56,947 nt of DNA, taken from assembly GCF_902804475.1 (NCBI RefSeq), contig NZ_CADCSU010000095.1, positions 1 through 56,947 of the forward strand, in the 5' to 3' direction. The notes under the pieces were generated by a model. The model was not told the DNA's origin. It worked only from the letters and a program-made list of their open reading frames with translations, and made no database searches. Source of the stretch: Flavobacterium bizetiae. GTDB taxonomy: Bacteria; Bacteroidota; Bacteroidia; Flavobacteriales; Flavobacteriaceae. Position 1 is the first letter of the stretch. Each line of letters opens with the position of its first letter. Of this stretch, positions 34,555 to 43,297 are shown piece after piece. The translations under genes and the position numbers were made by a program.

Positions 34555-34656
34555 TTGTCATCCTGAGGAACGAAGGATCACACAAGAGATTCCGCACAGT
34601 AATTCTCCAATCTTTGTCGAGTTTCTAGTGTGATCCTTCGTTCCTCAGGATGACAA
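34555..34656. repeat. 102-bp near-palindromic element (perfect 29-bp arms), second copy
   Basis: Arms 34555-34583 and 34628-34656 are perfectly complementary over 29 bp (TTGTCATCCTGAGGAACG then AAGGATCACAC). The 44-base middle shares CCAATCTTTGTCGA with the minus strand of the copy at 28166. Arm sequences differ between the copies in many places, yet both stay fully paired. Confidence 0.8.
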
Positions 34657-34792
34657 ACTGTATGTTTCACTTTACGGGGCTTGACTCCACTCAGCCTGAC
34701 AAAGGCAAACAAAAAACCAGCGTCAATCCGTTACATCAGTAAAATCCGTGGGCAAAAAATCTAAAATCTACATTCTAAAATCTAAAATCCTC

Positions 34793-36172
34793 TTACTCCG
34801 TAACAAAACAAGAAGCTGGTAAATTCGCTTTATTAAACAAATCCGACTGAATTGTATTTCCCCACGCAAATCTCACTTTTACAGGATTTACAACTTTCTT
34901 GCTTACCAAAACCACTTCATTATTTTTTATCAAAGCTTCTGCGGGATAGAAAACACTATCGGCTCCAGCCACTTCAAACTGATTTGATGTTTTGTTCTTA
35001 AAATACAATCCATCAGCATAATCGAACGAAACGATAACTTTGTTTTTATCTACTTTAAAATCTTTAAAAAGCGGTCCATTTACCAAATTAGAATTGACTT
35101 TATAAGTATCCGCCAAAGCCAAATTCGCCAAACGAATCCCAACCGATTTTTTGTTTTTTGGATGAATATCAATAGTATCCGAAATATCACTCGTCAAAAC
35201 CATTCCCGTTTTAGAAACTTCTTTCAATACTTTTCGTTGAGAATTTCTTACCGTAACATTCGAGAAGTTATTACTGCCTGTTTTATAAGGCGCGATTTGA
35301 ACGTAATAAAACGGAAAATCATCATTCCAGGCTTTTCTCCACGAAGTAATCAAAGCCGATAAAGTTTGGTCGTACACCAAAGAACCTACATTCGATTCTC
35401 CCTGATACCAAAGTGTTCCTGCAATCTTAAAACCTACAAAAGGATAAATCATGGCATTATAAGCACGTCCGGGTTGACGTGGTCCGTATTCTTGCTCGTT
35501 TAGTTTTTTAGCATTTTCCAACAAAACCGGATCATTTTGAACCACTTCTTCCGGCATCCAGATTTCAGCCGGAGTTCCACCCCAATTCGAAGAAATCAAT
35601 CCTATCGGAACATTTTTTAAATCTTCCTTTAAGCGTTTGGCAAAAAAGTAACCAATCGCACTGAAGTTTTTCATGGTTTCCGGAGTCGACTCGACCCAGT
35701 TTCCTAATAGATTATTTTGAGGACTTGTAGCCGTTAATTTCGGAACGGTAAAAAAACGAATATTATGATTTGTAGCATTTTTAGCTTCTTCTTCCCCATT
35801 ATCAATTCCCCAACTTACCGACATTTCCATGTTCGATTGTCCCGAACAAACCCAAACTTCACCAATTAAAATATTTTTAAGAATCACTTCATTGTATCCT
35901 TTTATAGAAATAATATAAGGTCCTCCGGCTTCGGGCGTTTTAATATTCAATTCCCATTGCGCCTGATTGTTTGCAACAACTTTATATTCCTGATTGTTCC
36001 AGCTCGAAACCAATTTGATTTCTTCTTTTGGATTCGCCCAACCCCAAATCTTAACCTGAGAGTTGCGTTGTAAAACCATATTATCGCCAAAAATATTCGG
36101 AAGTGTAACGTTTGCCATCATAGTACTGGAAATCATCAGAATGAAAACAAACTTAAATATATTATTGTTCAT
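34793..36172 (-). CDS. SASA-family (sialate O-acetylesterase-like) carbohydrate esterase
   Basis: A 459-residue secreted esterase with signal peptide (about 1-20). The SGNH-type SASA domain has the nucleophile Ser in VCSGQSNMEMS (about 108-118), ISSNWGGTPAEIWMP, LWYQGESNV and the catalytic Asp/His region SDISDTIDIHPKNK. An N-terminal beta domain precedes it (ANVTLPNIFGDNMVLQRNS). In mannan or xylan loci such enzymes remove O-acetyl groups from hemicellulose; here mannan is more likely than sialic acid because of the neighbours (inference). Its start overlaps the CE2 stop by 11 bases, so the two esterases are translated from one message. Confidence 0.87.
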   Translation of the reverse strand: MNNNIFKFVFILMISSTMMANVTLPNIFGDNMVLQRNSQVKIWGWANPKEEIKLVSSWNNQEYKVVANNQAQWELNIKTPEAGGPYIISIKGYNEVILKNILIGEVWVCSGQSNMEMSVSWGIDNGEEEAKNATNHNIRFFTVPKLTATSPQNNLLGNWVESTPETMKNFSAIGYFFAKRLKEDLKNVPIGLISSNWGGTPAEIWMPEEVVQNDPVLLENAKKLNEQEYGPRQPGRAYNAMIYPFVGFKIAGTLWYQGESNVGSLVYDQTLSALITSWRKAWNDDFPFYYVQIAPYKTGSNNFSNVTVRNSQRKVLKEVSKTGMVLTSDISDTIDIHPKNKKSVGIRLANLALADTYKVNSNLVNGPLFKDFKVDKNKVIVSFDYADGLYFKNKTSNQFEVAGADSVFYPAEALIKNNEVVLVSKKVVNPVKVRFAWGNTIQSDLFNKANLPASCFVTE

Positions 36173-37256
36173 TTAACAACTTTTTTAAAAACGGAGCATA
36201 TTCATCAGCCAAAACCTTATGATCTGCCACATCAGGATGTCCGGAACAACCTTTTGGAGTCATGGGTTTAAATTTGAAAATTAAAATGGGTTTATGGATT
36301 TTATCTTCCGCGAAAGCGTTCTTCACTTTATTCAGACAATCTTCAAAAACAATCGCTCTTTCTCCATTTATCATCGGACTATTTGTAATCACGATCTGAG
36401 CTTTTGGATTGTGCTGGTACAACATTTTAATAAAGTTGATGTAATTCGAAACGTACTTTTCAGGGTTAAAAGGCAAACGTTCTTTTTTGCCATCTCCGCC
36501 AGAAAAATCATTCGTCCCTAATGCAATGCTGATAATATCAGGCTGAAAAGCAAAATCGTATTTAGGTTTAGAATTATCTTTCGTCAAATACAAATTCGGA
36601 TAAACGTCAGGCATAATTCCTTCTTCTTTATTCTCGTCGTTCCAGTTTCTGTACATTCCAATTCCCGAAACAGAACTCATCAAATAATCGACACCAATTT
36701 CCCTCGAAAGTACTGGACCATAAGCATAATATCCGTTATGATGATCAAAGTATTCTCCTTTATCACACGGAATATCCGATGGATCGCTAGCTGCCCCGCA
36801 GGTAATAGAATCGCCAATAAATTCGATTTTCTTTTTCTTTTTAGCAGTAATTGAAGTGAGTTTTGCCGTAGTTCCTGCAAATAAAATTCCGCCGCTATGA
36901 GCCTCTGTAGTTTTGTAAATCTCTAAAGTATGTTCCTTTTTATTCGACGTTATTTTTACTGGAAAAGATTGTACTGCTCCTTTTTCGATTCTCAATTTCC
37001 CTATATATTTCCCGTCTAAAACCAGTGAAACATAATTATGATGTTCCCACGAATCTACACTTTGCAATGCAATCGAACATTCATTTCCTGTAAAATTAAA
37101 CGAAACCGACGAAGCCGTTCCTATTAAAACTACATTGTTATCGGGGAGTTTTTCAACACGACCCTGATATAAAAAAGTATTGGTTTTGTTTTGTGAACTC
37201 GAAACGATTGAAATCAGTAAAAACGAAATCAAAAATGATATTTTTTTGAGAAACAT
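36162..37256 (-). CDS. CE2-type acetyl esterase (SGNH hydrolase with N-terminal jelly roll)
   Basis: Probably removes acetyl groups from mannan-derived oligosaccharides. The 364-residue protein has a signal peptide (IVSSSQ, about residue 22), an N-terminal beta-sandwich of about 110 residues (FLYQGRVEKLPDNNVVLIGT ... HTLEIYKTTEAHSGG) and the SGNH domain: Ser in IEFIGDSITCGAASD (about 142-156), Asn in SIALGTNDFSGGDGK, and the catalytic His in CSGHPDVADHKVLA near the end. This two-domain layout is that of carbohydrate esterase family 2. It is the first gene of the two-esterase unit, with the SASA gene overlapping its 3' end. Confidence 0.88.
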   Translation of the reverse strand: MFLKKISFLISFLLISIVSSSQNKTNTFLYQGRVEKLPDNNVVLIGTASSVSFNFTGNECSIALQSVDSWEHHNYVSLVLDGKYIGKLRIEKGAVQSFPVKITSNKKEHTLEIYKTTEAHSGGILFAGTTAKLTSITAKKKKKIEFIGDSITCGAASDPSDIPCDKGEYFDHHNGYYAYGPVLSREIGVDYLMSSVSGIGMYRNWNDENKEEGIMPDVYPNLYLTKDNSKPKYDFAFQPDIISIALGTNDFSGGDGKKERLPFNPEKYVSNYINFIKMLYQHNPKAQIVITNSPMINGERAIVFEDCLNKVKNAFAEDKIHKPILIFKFKPMTPKGCSGHPDVADHKVLADEYAPFLKKLLNEQ

Positions 37257-37476
37257 AATTTATTTGTTAAAATATAAATACGATTCACAAATATATTTGA
37301 AATATGAGATACACAAAGATACTAAAACATCAAATAGTAATATAAAATCACCAAACTCATAAGACTATTTCCTGGTTCTTACCGTTAATTAATAAGCTAT
37401 CTTGCAAAACATATCCTTTGATATTCTAAAGCAACGGTCTATCTTTATCAATTAAATCTTACAACACTTCTTAAAA

Positions 37477-37980
37477 ATGAAATCATCTCTATATATCGCA
37501 TTTTTTGTTACTATTTTATGTTCTTCATTTACATTAAAAAAAAATCAAGTTGAAGCAAACCGAATTGAAACCGCTCAAAGTAAAATTGATCGGGATTCTA
37601 TAATTGTTTATGCAAAACAATATTTAGGAATTCCTTATCTCTACGCAGGAAACGATCCTAAAAAAGGATTTGATTGTTCGGGTTTTGTCAATTATATTTT
37701 TAAAAATTATGGTATTACATTACCCAGAAGTTCAAGCGGTTTTAAAAATTTAGGAACAAAGTTAGCTCCCGAAGATTTTAAAGTGGGGGATGTTTTGGTT
37801 TTTTACGGTTATAGAAACAAAAACATCGTTGGGCATGTTGGTATTATTTGTGAAGCAAATGGGATGCATTCAAAATTTATTCATGCTTCTTCAGGGAAAG
37901 CAGGCAGTGTAACGATTAGCGATCTTGATTCTGATCATTATAGCAAACGTTATTATAAGTGTATTAATGTATTGCATTGA
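37477..37980 (+). CDS. NlpC/P60 family cell-wall peptidase
   Basis: Small (167 residues) exported cysteine peptidase that cuts peptidoglycan stem peptides. Signal peptide about 1-19. The NlpC/P60 domain fills about 38-165: Cys67 in GFDCSGFVNYIF, His120 in IVGHVGII, and His136 in FIHASSG complete the catalytic triad; YAKQYLGIPYLYAGNDP precedes the Cys as usual. No other domain is present. It is convergent with the L,D-transpeptidase gene, with a palindromic repeat at 37987-38055 in the 86-base spacer. Confidence 0.93.
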   Translation: MKSSLYIAFFVTILCSSFTLKKNQVEANRIETAQSKIDRDSIIVYAKQYLGIPYLYAGNDPKKGFDCSGFVNYIFKNYGITLPRSSSGFKNLGTKLAPEDFKVGDVLVFYGYRNKNIVGHVGIICEANGMHSKFIHASSGKAGSVTISDLDSDHYSKRYYKCINVLH

Positions 37981-37986
37981 TATATA

Positions 37987-38055
37987 GCCACAAATTACAC
38001 AAATTAGCACGAATTATTTTTCTATAAATTAGTGGAAATTCGTGTAATTCGTGGC
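37987..38055. repeat. GCCACGAATTACACGAATT palindromic repeat
   Basis: The ends GCCACAAATTACACAAATTA and AAATTCGTGTAATTCGTGGC are inverted complements with a few mismatches around an AT-rich centre. Related to the pieces at 30900-30916, 31944-31994 and 55318-55364. It lies between convergent genes. Confidence 0.65.
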
Positions 38056-38066
38056 AAAAAATCTTC

Positions 38067-39647
38067 TTATTCTTCAGTCAATAGTTTTATCAAACTTTCG
38101 TCTCTTTTATAAACATCTTTATAAAAATTCAAATTGCCATCGCGATCTACCCAAGCGGTAAAATAACCGATATAAACCGGAATTTTCTTTTTTAGCGTAT
38201 ACCAGCTTTCTTTACCGGCATGCATAGCTTTATCGATTCTTTCCGTAGTCATACTTGGATCTTGTTTTAAAAGTTCTATTGCCAATTCTCTTGGTTTACC
38301 AACACGAACGCATCCGTGACTAAAAGCCCTGTTTTCTCTTTCGAACAAACTTTTTGAAGGAGTATCATGTAAGTAAATATTGTTTGAATTTGGAAATAAA
38401 AACTTTACCAAACCAAGCGAATTGTTTTTTCCCGGTAACTGACGAACTGCGCCATTATTCCATTCCAGATTTTTCTGAGCCAGATAATTTTTGTTCTTAG
38501 CCATTCCCGGTTTTATTTCGCTTTTAATAATGCTTGGAGGTACATTCCAATACGGGCTGAAAACAATATTATTCATCATTCCGCTAAAAATTACGGTTTT
38601 GTTCATTGCTCTTCCCACTACAACTGGCGATACAAATGCAATTTCATGATTGCGAATCAAATACAATTTAAACTCCGGAATATTAACTTCGATGTATTCT
38701 TTTCCTTTTTCGAGTTCAGGGTCAATCCATCTGCAACGTTCCATGTTGGCAATAATAGTTTTTATTCTATCCGAAACAGGAACATTTAATTCCGCAATAT
38801 GTTCCGGTAAAATAATGTTTTTCGGCGTTAATCCGTGGTGCAGTTCGTAAGTCCTGATTCCTTTTATCAATGTTGAATCACAAATATTGCTTTTGTTATT
38901 TTCTTTAAGATCGCCCGTTATATACAATCTTTCTCTGATTTGCCCAATCGTAGCGACAGAATCTCCCAATTTCAGACTTTTAAAATCTTCGGCAGTTTCG
39001 ATAGTTTTCCATCCGCCTTTTTTCTCAATCTCTCTATATCGGTGAAGTGCATCACGAAGTTTATAGTACTGACTGAACATTTTGCTCTTTTTGTCGTCAC
39101 TAATAGTCGCTTTTTTATAAATAGAATCTGAAAAAACCTGATAATTAACTTTTTTTCGGGGTAAAAGCCATTCTAATGATCTGGTCGTTTTTTCGTCAAC
39201 GCCCGAAACTTTCTGTACATAATAAAAGTACAGGTTCGTAATCATCAAATCGGTGTCTTTTTGTGACAATTTATTTTCGGCTGTATGCTCAAAAATAGGA
39301 CTGATTTTTTCATTGTAAGGAAAATTAGCTTTCAAACCTTCCTGATCTAATCCTTTGTATTTATTAAACAAAGTATTTGCGTATTCTACAACGCCCCTAT
39401 TATCCAGCCACAATTGAGTCGATTTGTTTTTTTTGTATAAAGCCAGAACCTCATTCTGAAATTTAACCAATTTAGGATACGACTGATAAAATGTCGAAAT
39501 GCCAGAACTATCAATTGTAATTTTAAGTTCAGGAACCACTTTCTCTGAAGCTTTTTTTGATTCTTCTGTTTTCTTGTCTGCTTTTTTATTACAGGAAACA
39601 GCAGCAAAAAGAAGTACAACAGCAACAAGCGAATACAAAATTTTCAT
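38067..39647 (-). CDS. L,D-transpeptidase (YkuD domain, YcbB-like) lipoprotein
   Basis: Forms 3-3 cross-links in peptidoglycan or attaches proteins to it. ATG at 39647 gives 526 residues with a lipoprotein signal (VVLLFAAVSC, then NKK). A longer frame from 39695 adds 16 residues in front of the signal and is rejected. The layout is a long N-terminal scaffold domain (about 40-280), a peptidoglycan-binding-like segment, and the YkuD catalytic domain (about 300-450) with LFERENRAFSHGCVRVG, where the Cys in SHGCVR is the nucleophile. Size and order match YcbB/LdtD-type enzymes. It is on its own; the DUF1573 gene is upstream with its own terminator. Confidence 0.93.
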   Translation of the reverse strand: MKILYSLVAVVLLFAAVSCNKKADKKTEESKKASEKVVPELKITIDSSGISTFYQSYPKLVKFQNEVLALYKKNKSTQLWLDNRGVVEYANTLFNKYKGLDQEGLKANFPYNEKISPIFEHTAENKLSQKDTDLMITNLYFYYVQKVSGVDEKTTRSLEWLLPRKKVNYQVFSDSIYKKATISDDKKSKMFSQYYKLRDALHRYREIEKKGGWKTIETAEDFKSLKLGDSVATIGQIRERLYITGDLKENNKSNICDSTLIKGIRTYELHHGLTPKNIILPEHIAELNVPVSDRIKTIIANMERCRWIDPELEKGKEYIEVNIPEFKLYLIRNHEIAFVSPVVVGRAMNKTVIFSGMMNNIVFSPYWNVPPSIIKSEIKPGMAKNKNYLAQKNLEWNNGAVRQLPGKNNSLGLVKFLFPNSNNIYLHDTPSKSLFERENRAFSHGCVRVGKPRELAIELLKQDPSMTTERIDKAMHAGKESWYTLKKKIPVYIGYFTAWVDRDGNLNFYKDVYKRDESLIKLLTEE

Positions 39648-39754
39648 AATAATTTTTTTAATAAAAATAGAAAAGTTTTGGAGAAAACAAACCATTTAAA
39701 AAAAAATTAATACTGACTTTACAATCTGTGCATTCCTTCAAAAAAAGGCATAAA

Positions 39755-39789
39755 AAAAACTCCAGCAACATGGCTCAACTGGAGTTTTT
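39755..39789 (-). terminator. terminator of the DUF1573 gene
   Basis: Stem AAAAACTCCAG / CTGGAGTTTTT with a 13-base loop, T run on the minus strand. Confidence 0.85.
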
Positions 39790-39812
39790 CATTTTATAAC
39801 CAACCTTTATTT

Positions 39813-40229
39813 TTAAATTACTGTACCTTTTAAAGTAAGTACTTTTGGAGTTGTCTCCGCACTTGTTGTTACAGTAACTGTTTTTGTAAAACCACCTTTG
39901 TTTGCTGCGTTATACGTTGCTGTTACTTTAGCTGATTTTCCAGGTAAAATAGGCTCTTTTGTATAATCTGTTGCAGTACAACCACAAGATCCCTGAACGT
40001 TTGTAATTACAACCGCTGTTTTTCCAGTATTTTTAAATTCGTACACAATTGCTTTTGGTGTTCCCTGAGGAATTTGGCCTACATCAATTGTTTCTGCTTT
40101 CCATACAATTGTAGAAGCAGCTTCTGCCTCAACTTTTGTTTCAGCTGTAATCGATTTTATCGGAGCAATTGCCGAAAAAGACATTAAACTTAAAGCTAAA
40201 GCTAACATCGAAATTTTGATCATTTTCAT
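39813..40229 (-). CDS. DUF1573 domain protein, exported
   Basis: A 138-residue protein with signal peptide (LMSFSAIA, cleavage about residue 22) and one DUF1573 Ig-like domain (about 45-138): FKNTGKTAVVITNVQGSCGC, PILPGKSAKVTATYN and LTLKGTVI at the end. The paired Cys in GSCGCT are typical of the family. The function of the family is not established; such proteins are common and often abundant in Bacteroidota envelopes. It is divergent from the histidine kinase gene, and has its own -7 box and terminator. Confidence 0.9.
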   Translation of the reverse strand: MKMIKISMLALALSLMSFSAIAPIKSITAETKVEAEAASTIVWKAETIDVGQIPQGTPKAIVYEFKNTGKTAVVITNVQGSCGCTATDYTKEPILPGKSAKVTATYNAANKGGFTKTVTVTTSAETTPKVLTLKGTVI

Positions 40230-40270
40230 AATTATTTATATTAATGGTTTATAGTTCTAATTTTGCTTTA

Positions 40271-40278
40271 CAAAGATA
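40271..40278 (-). promoter_or_regulatory. -7 box for the DUF1573 gene
   Basis: TATCTTTG on the minus strand, 41 bases before the ATG. No ideal -33 TTG is visible. Confidence 0.45.
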
Positions 40279-40330
40279 TTTCAGACAAATCTTAATCGCT
40301 GTTAACCGCTTTCAAATCTTTGTTAATGAC

Positions 40331-40361
40331 TTGTTAATCGGTGTTTTTAAACCTAATTTTG
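40331..40361 (+). promoter_or_regulatory. promoter of the histidine kinase / response regulator operon
   Basis: TTG (40331-40333), 20 bases, TAATTTTG (40354-40361): a good match to the Bacteroidota consensus, ending 30 bases before the TTG start codon. Confidence 0.7.
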
Positions 40362-40391
40362 ATTAATATTACACTCTAAAATACCCTTTTC

Positions 40392-41654
40392 TTGAAAATC
40401 AATAAACTCAATAGTATTATCCTTCTGGGACTTGTAGCCATTATTAGCATACTGGTGGCACAATTGCTTTGGACAAAAGAGGCTTTTACTTTAGAACAAA
40501 AAAAATTAAGCCAAAAGGCAAACATTGCTTTACTCGAAGTTGCCCGAAAATTATATGAAGGAAAGGATCACGAATCGTCGTGTCAGAATCCTGTGCAAAA
40601 AATTTCGAACGATTATTATATTGTAAATATTCAAAATGCTTTTGAACCGGATATCTTAGAATTTTATCTAAGATCTGAGTTTAAGAAAATGAATATTACC
40701 ACTGATTTTGAATACGCCGTATACAATTGTCAGAGTGATGAAATGGTGTACGGAAAGTATATTTCGTTTTCTGAAAAAGAAAAAGAGAAAAAGACGGTTT
40801 CGTTTCCTAAACACAAAAATTTAGTTTACTATTTTGCGATTCGCTTCCCGAACGAAACGACATATTTATTTAGTTCAATGCGTTTTTGGTTTATCCTTTC
40901 GATTGCTTTAATTCTTATTTTATTGATTTATGTGTATTCGATTTTTACACTTTTGCAGCAAAAAAAATACTCTGAATTGCAACGGGATTTTATCAATAAT
41001 ATGACGCATGAATTTAAAACGCCTTTATCCTCTATACTAATTGCTTCAAAATATCTTAGCGAACAAAATCCGATTAAGGACGATAAAAAACTTCACACGT
41101 ATACCAATATCATCATCAATCAGAGTCATAAACTGAACAATCATATCGAGAAGATTTTAAATGTTGCCAAATCAGATTCTGCTCCTTTAGCATTAAAAAA
41201 AGAAATGATTTTAATTGTTCCTATTATCGAGGAAGTAATCGAAAATATTCAGTTAAAATATCCTGATGCAACCATTAAAATTGAAACTTTATCACACGAT
41301 TATAAAATAGAGATTGATGTTTTTCATTTTACGAATTTAGTCTATAATTTATTAGATAATGCGGTGAAATATTGCAACGAAAAACCGGAAATTACGATTG
41401 CAATATCATCAGAAAATAATATCTTAAAACTTGCTTTTATTGATAACGGAATCGGAATTTTACCTAAAAATTTATCGTTTATCTTTGATAAGTTTTATCG
41501 TGCACAAAACGAGAAAAGTAATGAAGTGAATGGTTTTGGACTTGGCTTGTATTATGTAAAAGAAATTTGCAACTTGCATAACTGGAAAATAAAAGTCGAA
41601 AACAATCTCGCAAATGGTATTACAATAACCTTGTCTATTCCTCATAAAAAATGA
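40392..41654 (+). CDS. sensor histidine kinase (RprX-like)
   Basis: A 420-residue membrane kinase. TM1 is about 8-27 and TM2 about 166-188, enclosing a periplasmic sensor of about 138 residues that contains two Cys (Cys64 and Cys113). The H box is DFINNMTHEFKTPL (His206), the N box NLVYNLLDNAVKYC, G1 FIDNGIGI, F box IFDKFYRAQ and G2 GFGLGLYYVKEI. There is no HAMP or PAS domain. The start is TTG at 40392, supported by the promoter 30 bases upstream, the lack of an ATG in range, and the signal-like N-terminus. Its stop overlaps the regulator start by 4 bases (ATGA), so the two are translationally coupled. The pair resembles RprX/RprY of Bacteroides. Confidence 0.92.
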   Translation: MKINKLNSIILLGLVAIISILVAQLLWTKEAFTLEQKKLSQKANIALLEVARKLYEGKDHESSCQNPVQKISNDYYIVNIQNAFEPDILEFYLRSEFKKMNITTDFEYAVYNCQSDEMVYGKYISFSEKEKEKKTVSFPKHKNLVYYFAIRFPNETTYLFSSMRFWFILSIALILILLIYVYSIFTLLQQKKYSELQRDFINNMTHEFKTPLSSILIASKYLSEQNPIKDDKKLHTYTNIIINQSHKLNNHIEKILNVAKSDSAPLALKKEMILIVPIIEEVIENIQLKYPDATIKIETLSHDYKIEIDVFHFTNLVYNLLDNAVKYCNEKPEITIAISSENNILKLAFIDNGIGILPKNLSFIFDKFYRAQNEKSNEVNGFGLGLYYVKEICNLHNWKIKVENNLANGITITLSIPHKK

Positions 41655-42334
41655 AACAATTCAAAATACTTTATACTGAAGACGATGAAACTTTAGCTTT
41701 TTTGACTAAAGACAATCTGGAACAAAATAACTATGAAGTTATTCATTGTTGCGACGGACAATTGGGTTTGGAAACCTTTAAAAAAGAAAATTTTGACATT
41801 TGTATCTTTGATATCATGATGCCAAAAATGGATGGTTTTGAATTGGCTACAGAAGTTAGAAAATTAAATACCGATATTCCGATTATCTTTCTCTCGGCAA
41901 AAACATTAAAAGAAGATCGTATCAAAGGTTTGCGTCTGGGCGCCGATGATTATTTGGTAAAGCCTTTTAGCATCGAAGAACTACTACTGAAAATTGAAAT
42001 ATTCCTGAAGCGTTCTCAGAAAAATATTCCGATGGAAAAATCTGTTTATGAAATTGGGAAGTATCAATTTGACACGAATAATTTTATTTTATTTAATGAA
42101 ACTGAAAAAATAAGCCTTACACAACGTGAAGCCGAATTATTGAAATTATTTCTGGACAATAAGAATTCAGTTTTAAAAAGAGAGCAAATTTTGACTTCGC
42201 TTTGGGGAACTGATGATTATTTTATGGGAAGAAGTCTGGATGTTTTTATTTCGCGACTGCGTAAAATTTTAGTTAATGAAAAAGGCATTTCTATCGAAAA
42301 TCTTCACGGAATTGGGTTTAGGTTTACGGTGTAA
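41651..42334 (+). CDS. OmpR-family response regulator (RprY-like)
   Basis: A 227-residue regulator. The receiver domain (about 4-118) has the acidic pair Asp11/Asp12, the phosphorylation site Asp54 in CIFDIMMPKMDG, and Lys about 104 in DDYLVKPFS. The C-terminal winged helix (about 130-226) ends ENLHGIGFRFTV, with REQILTSLWGTDDYFMGRSL in the recognition region. It is paired with the upstream kinase through a 4-base overlap. RprY-type regulators in Bacteroidota have been linked to stress and metabolism; the local target is unknown. Confidence 0.93.
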   Translation: MKQFKILYTEDDETLAFLTKDNLEQNNYEVIHCCDGQLGLETFKKENFDICIFDIMMPKMDGFELATEVRKLNTDIPIIFLSAKTLKEDRIKGLRLGADDYLVKPFSIEELLLKIEIFLKRSQKNIPMEKSVYEIGKYQFDTNNFILFNETEKISLTQREAELLKLFLDNKNSVLKREQILTSLWGTDDYFMGRSLDVFISRLRKILVNEKGISIENLHGIGFRFTV

Positions 42335-42530
42335 ATTTTGTTTATAATTGTTTTTACAGTGCTATAAAACATTTTTAGCATTAACAAAGCATCCTAAAAA
42401 TATAATAATTACGAAAACCTTCTTATAAATACATTATCCTGAAAAGTTATATTTTTAATACAAATTAGAAAAAAACTGTAAAATTAATTTTAAAAAACTT
42501 TCGTATTTTTAATATCTAATTTTCCTGGAT

Positions 42531-43295
42531 ATGAAATTACATCACTTACGCAACGCCACTTTAGTTATTGAAACTGAAACCGATGTTATATTGGTTGATC
42601 CCATGTTAGGAAAAAGAAAAACCATTGCTCCTTTTACTGTTTTTCGTTATAAACCTCACAGAAACCCGCTGGTTTCTTTGCCTAAAAATAGCAGGGATAT
42701 TTTAAGCCGTGTTACCATTTGCCTGATTACCCATTTACATCCTGATCATATTGACAAAGCCGGAGAAGTTTTTCTTCGACGAAAAAGCATTCCGGTAATT
42801 TGCAGTTCAAAAGATGAAAATGCTTTGAGCGCAAGAGGATTAAACATTCTTCAGACTTTAAATTATTGGGAATCGGAGGATTTTTTGGGAGGTAAAATCA
42901 CAGGTATTCCGGCGATTCATGGTTATGGATTTATTGCCAAACTTATGGGAAACGTAATGGGTTTTCATATCGAATTACCAAATGAAAAATCGATTTACAT
43001 AAGTTCTGACACTGTTTTTACTGAACATGTACAAAAAGTTCTGGTTGAATTTAAACCGGAAATTGCTGTAGTAGCCTGCGGAACAGCAAGATTAGATATT
43101 GGTCAGCCTTTACTAATGCAAATGAACGATATCCTGAAATTTGTTGCCTTAGCGCCTAAATATGTTTTGGCAAATCATTTAGAAGCCTTAAATCATTGCC
43201 CAACAAAAAGATCTGAATTGAGATTAGCCTTAGAACAAAATGGCCTTTTAAATAAAGTATCTATTCCAGAAGATGGAGAAACTGTTTCTTATTAA
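42531..43295 (+). CDS. metallo-beta-lactamase fold hydrolase (UlaG-like)
   Basis: A 254-residue cytoplasmic hydrolase. It has the metal motif HxHxDH in ITHLHPDHIDKAGE, a leading MKLHHLRNATLVIETETDVI beta strand pair, IPAIHGYGFI (third His), SIYISSDTVF (Asp ligand) and VLANHLEALNHCP (last His), typical of the UlaG/'MBL-fold metallo-hydrolase' group that binds two metals. The substrate is unknown. It is convergent with the radical SAM gene; the stop codons are 2 bases apart and no terminator is seen between them. Confidence 0.9.
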   Translation: MKLHHLRNATLVIETETDVILVDPMLGKRKTIAPFTVFRYKPHRNPLVSLPKNSRDILSRVTICLITHLHPDHIDKAGEVFLRRKSIPVICSSKDENALSARGLNILQTLNYWESEDFLGGKITGIPAIHGYGFIAKLMGNVMGFHIELPNEKSIYISSDTVFTEHVQKVLVEFKPEIAVVACGTARLDIGQPLLMQMNDILKFVALAPKYVLANHLEALNHCPTKRSELRLALEQNGLLNKVSIPEDGETVSY

Positions 43296-43297
43296 AA

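Noticed and set aside
34428..34628. Open frame upstream of the GH3 gene
   Set aside because: It is made of two repeat elements and has no domain or conserved start.
30864..34791. CRISPR array
   Set aside because: The repeats here differ in type, are inverted rather than regularly spaced direct repeats, and no cas genes are present.
9631..37256. Integrative element or prophage
   Set aside because: No integrase, transposase, phage structural gene or attachment-site duplication was seen; the content is a coherent sugar-use locus.
39648..39695. Upstream start for the L,D-transpeptidase
   Set aside because: Adds a non-signal segment in front of a good lipoprotein signal peptide.
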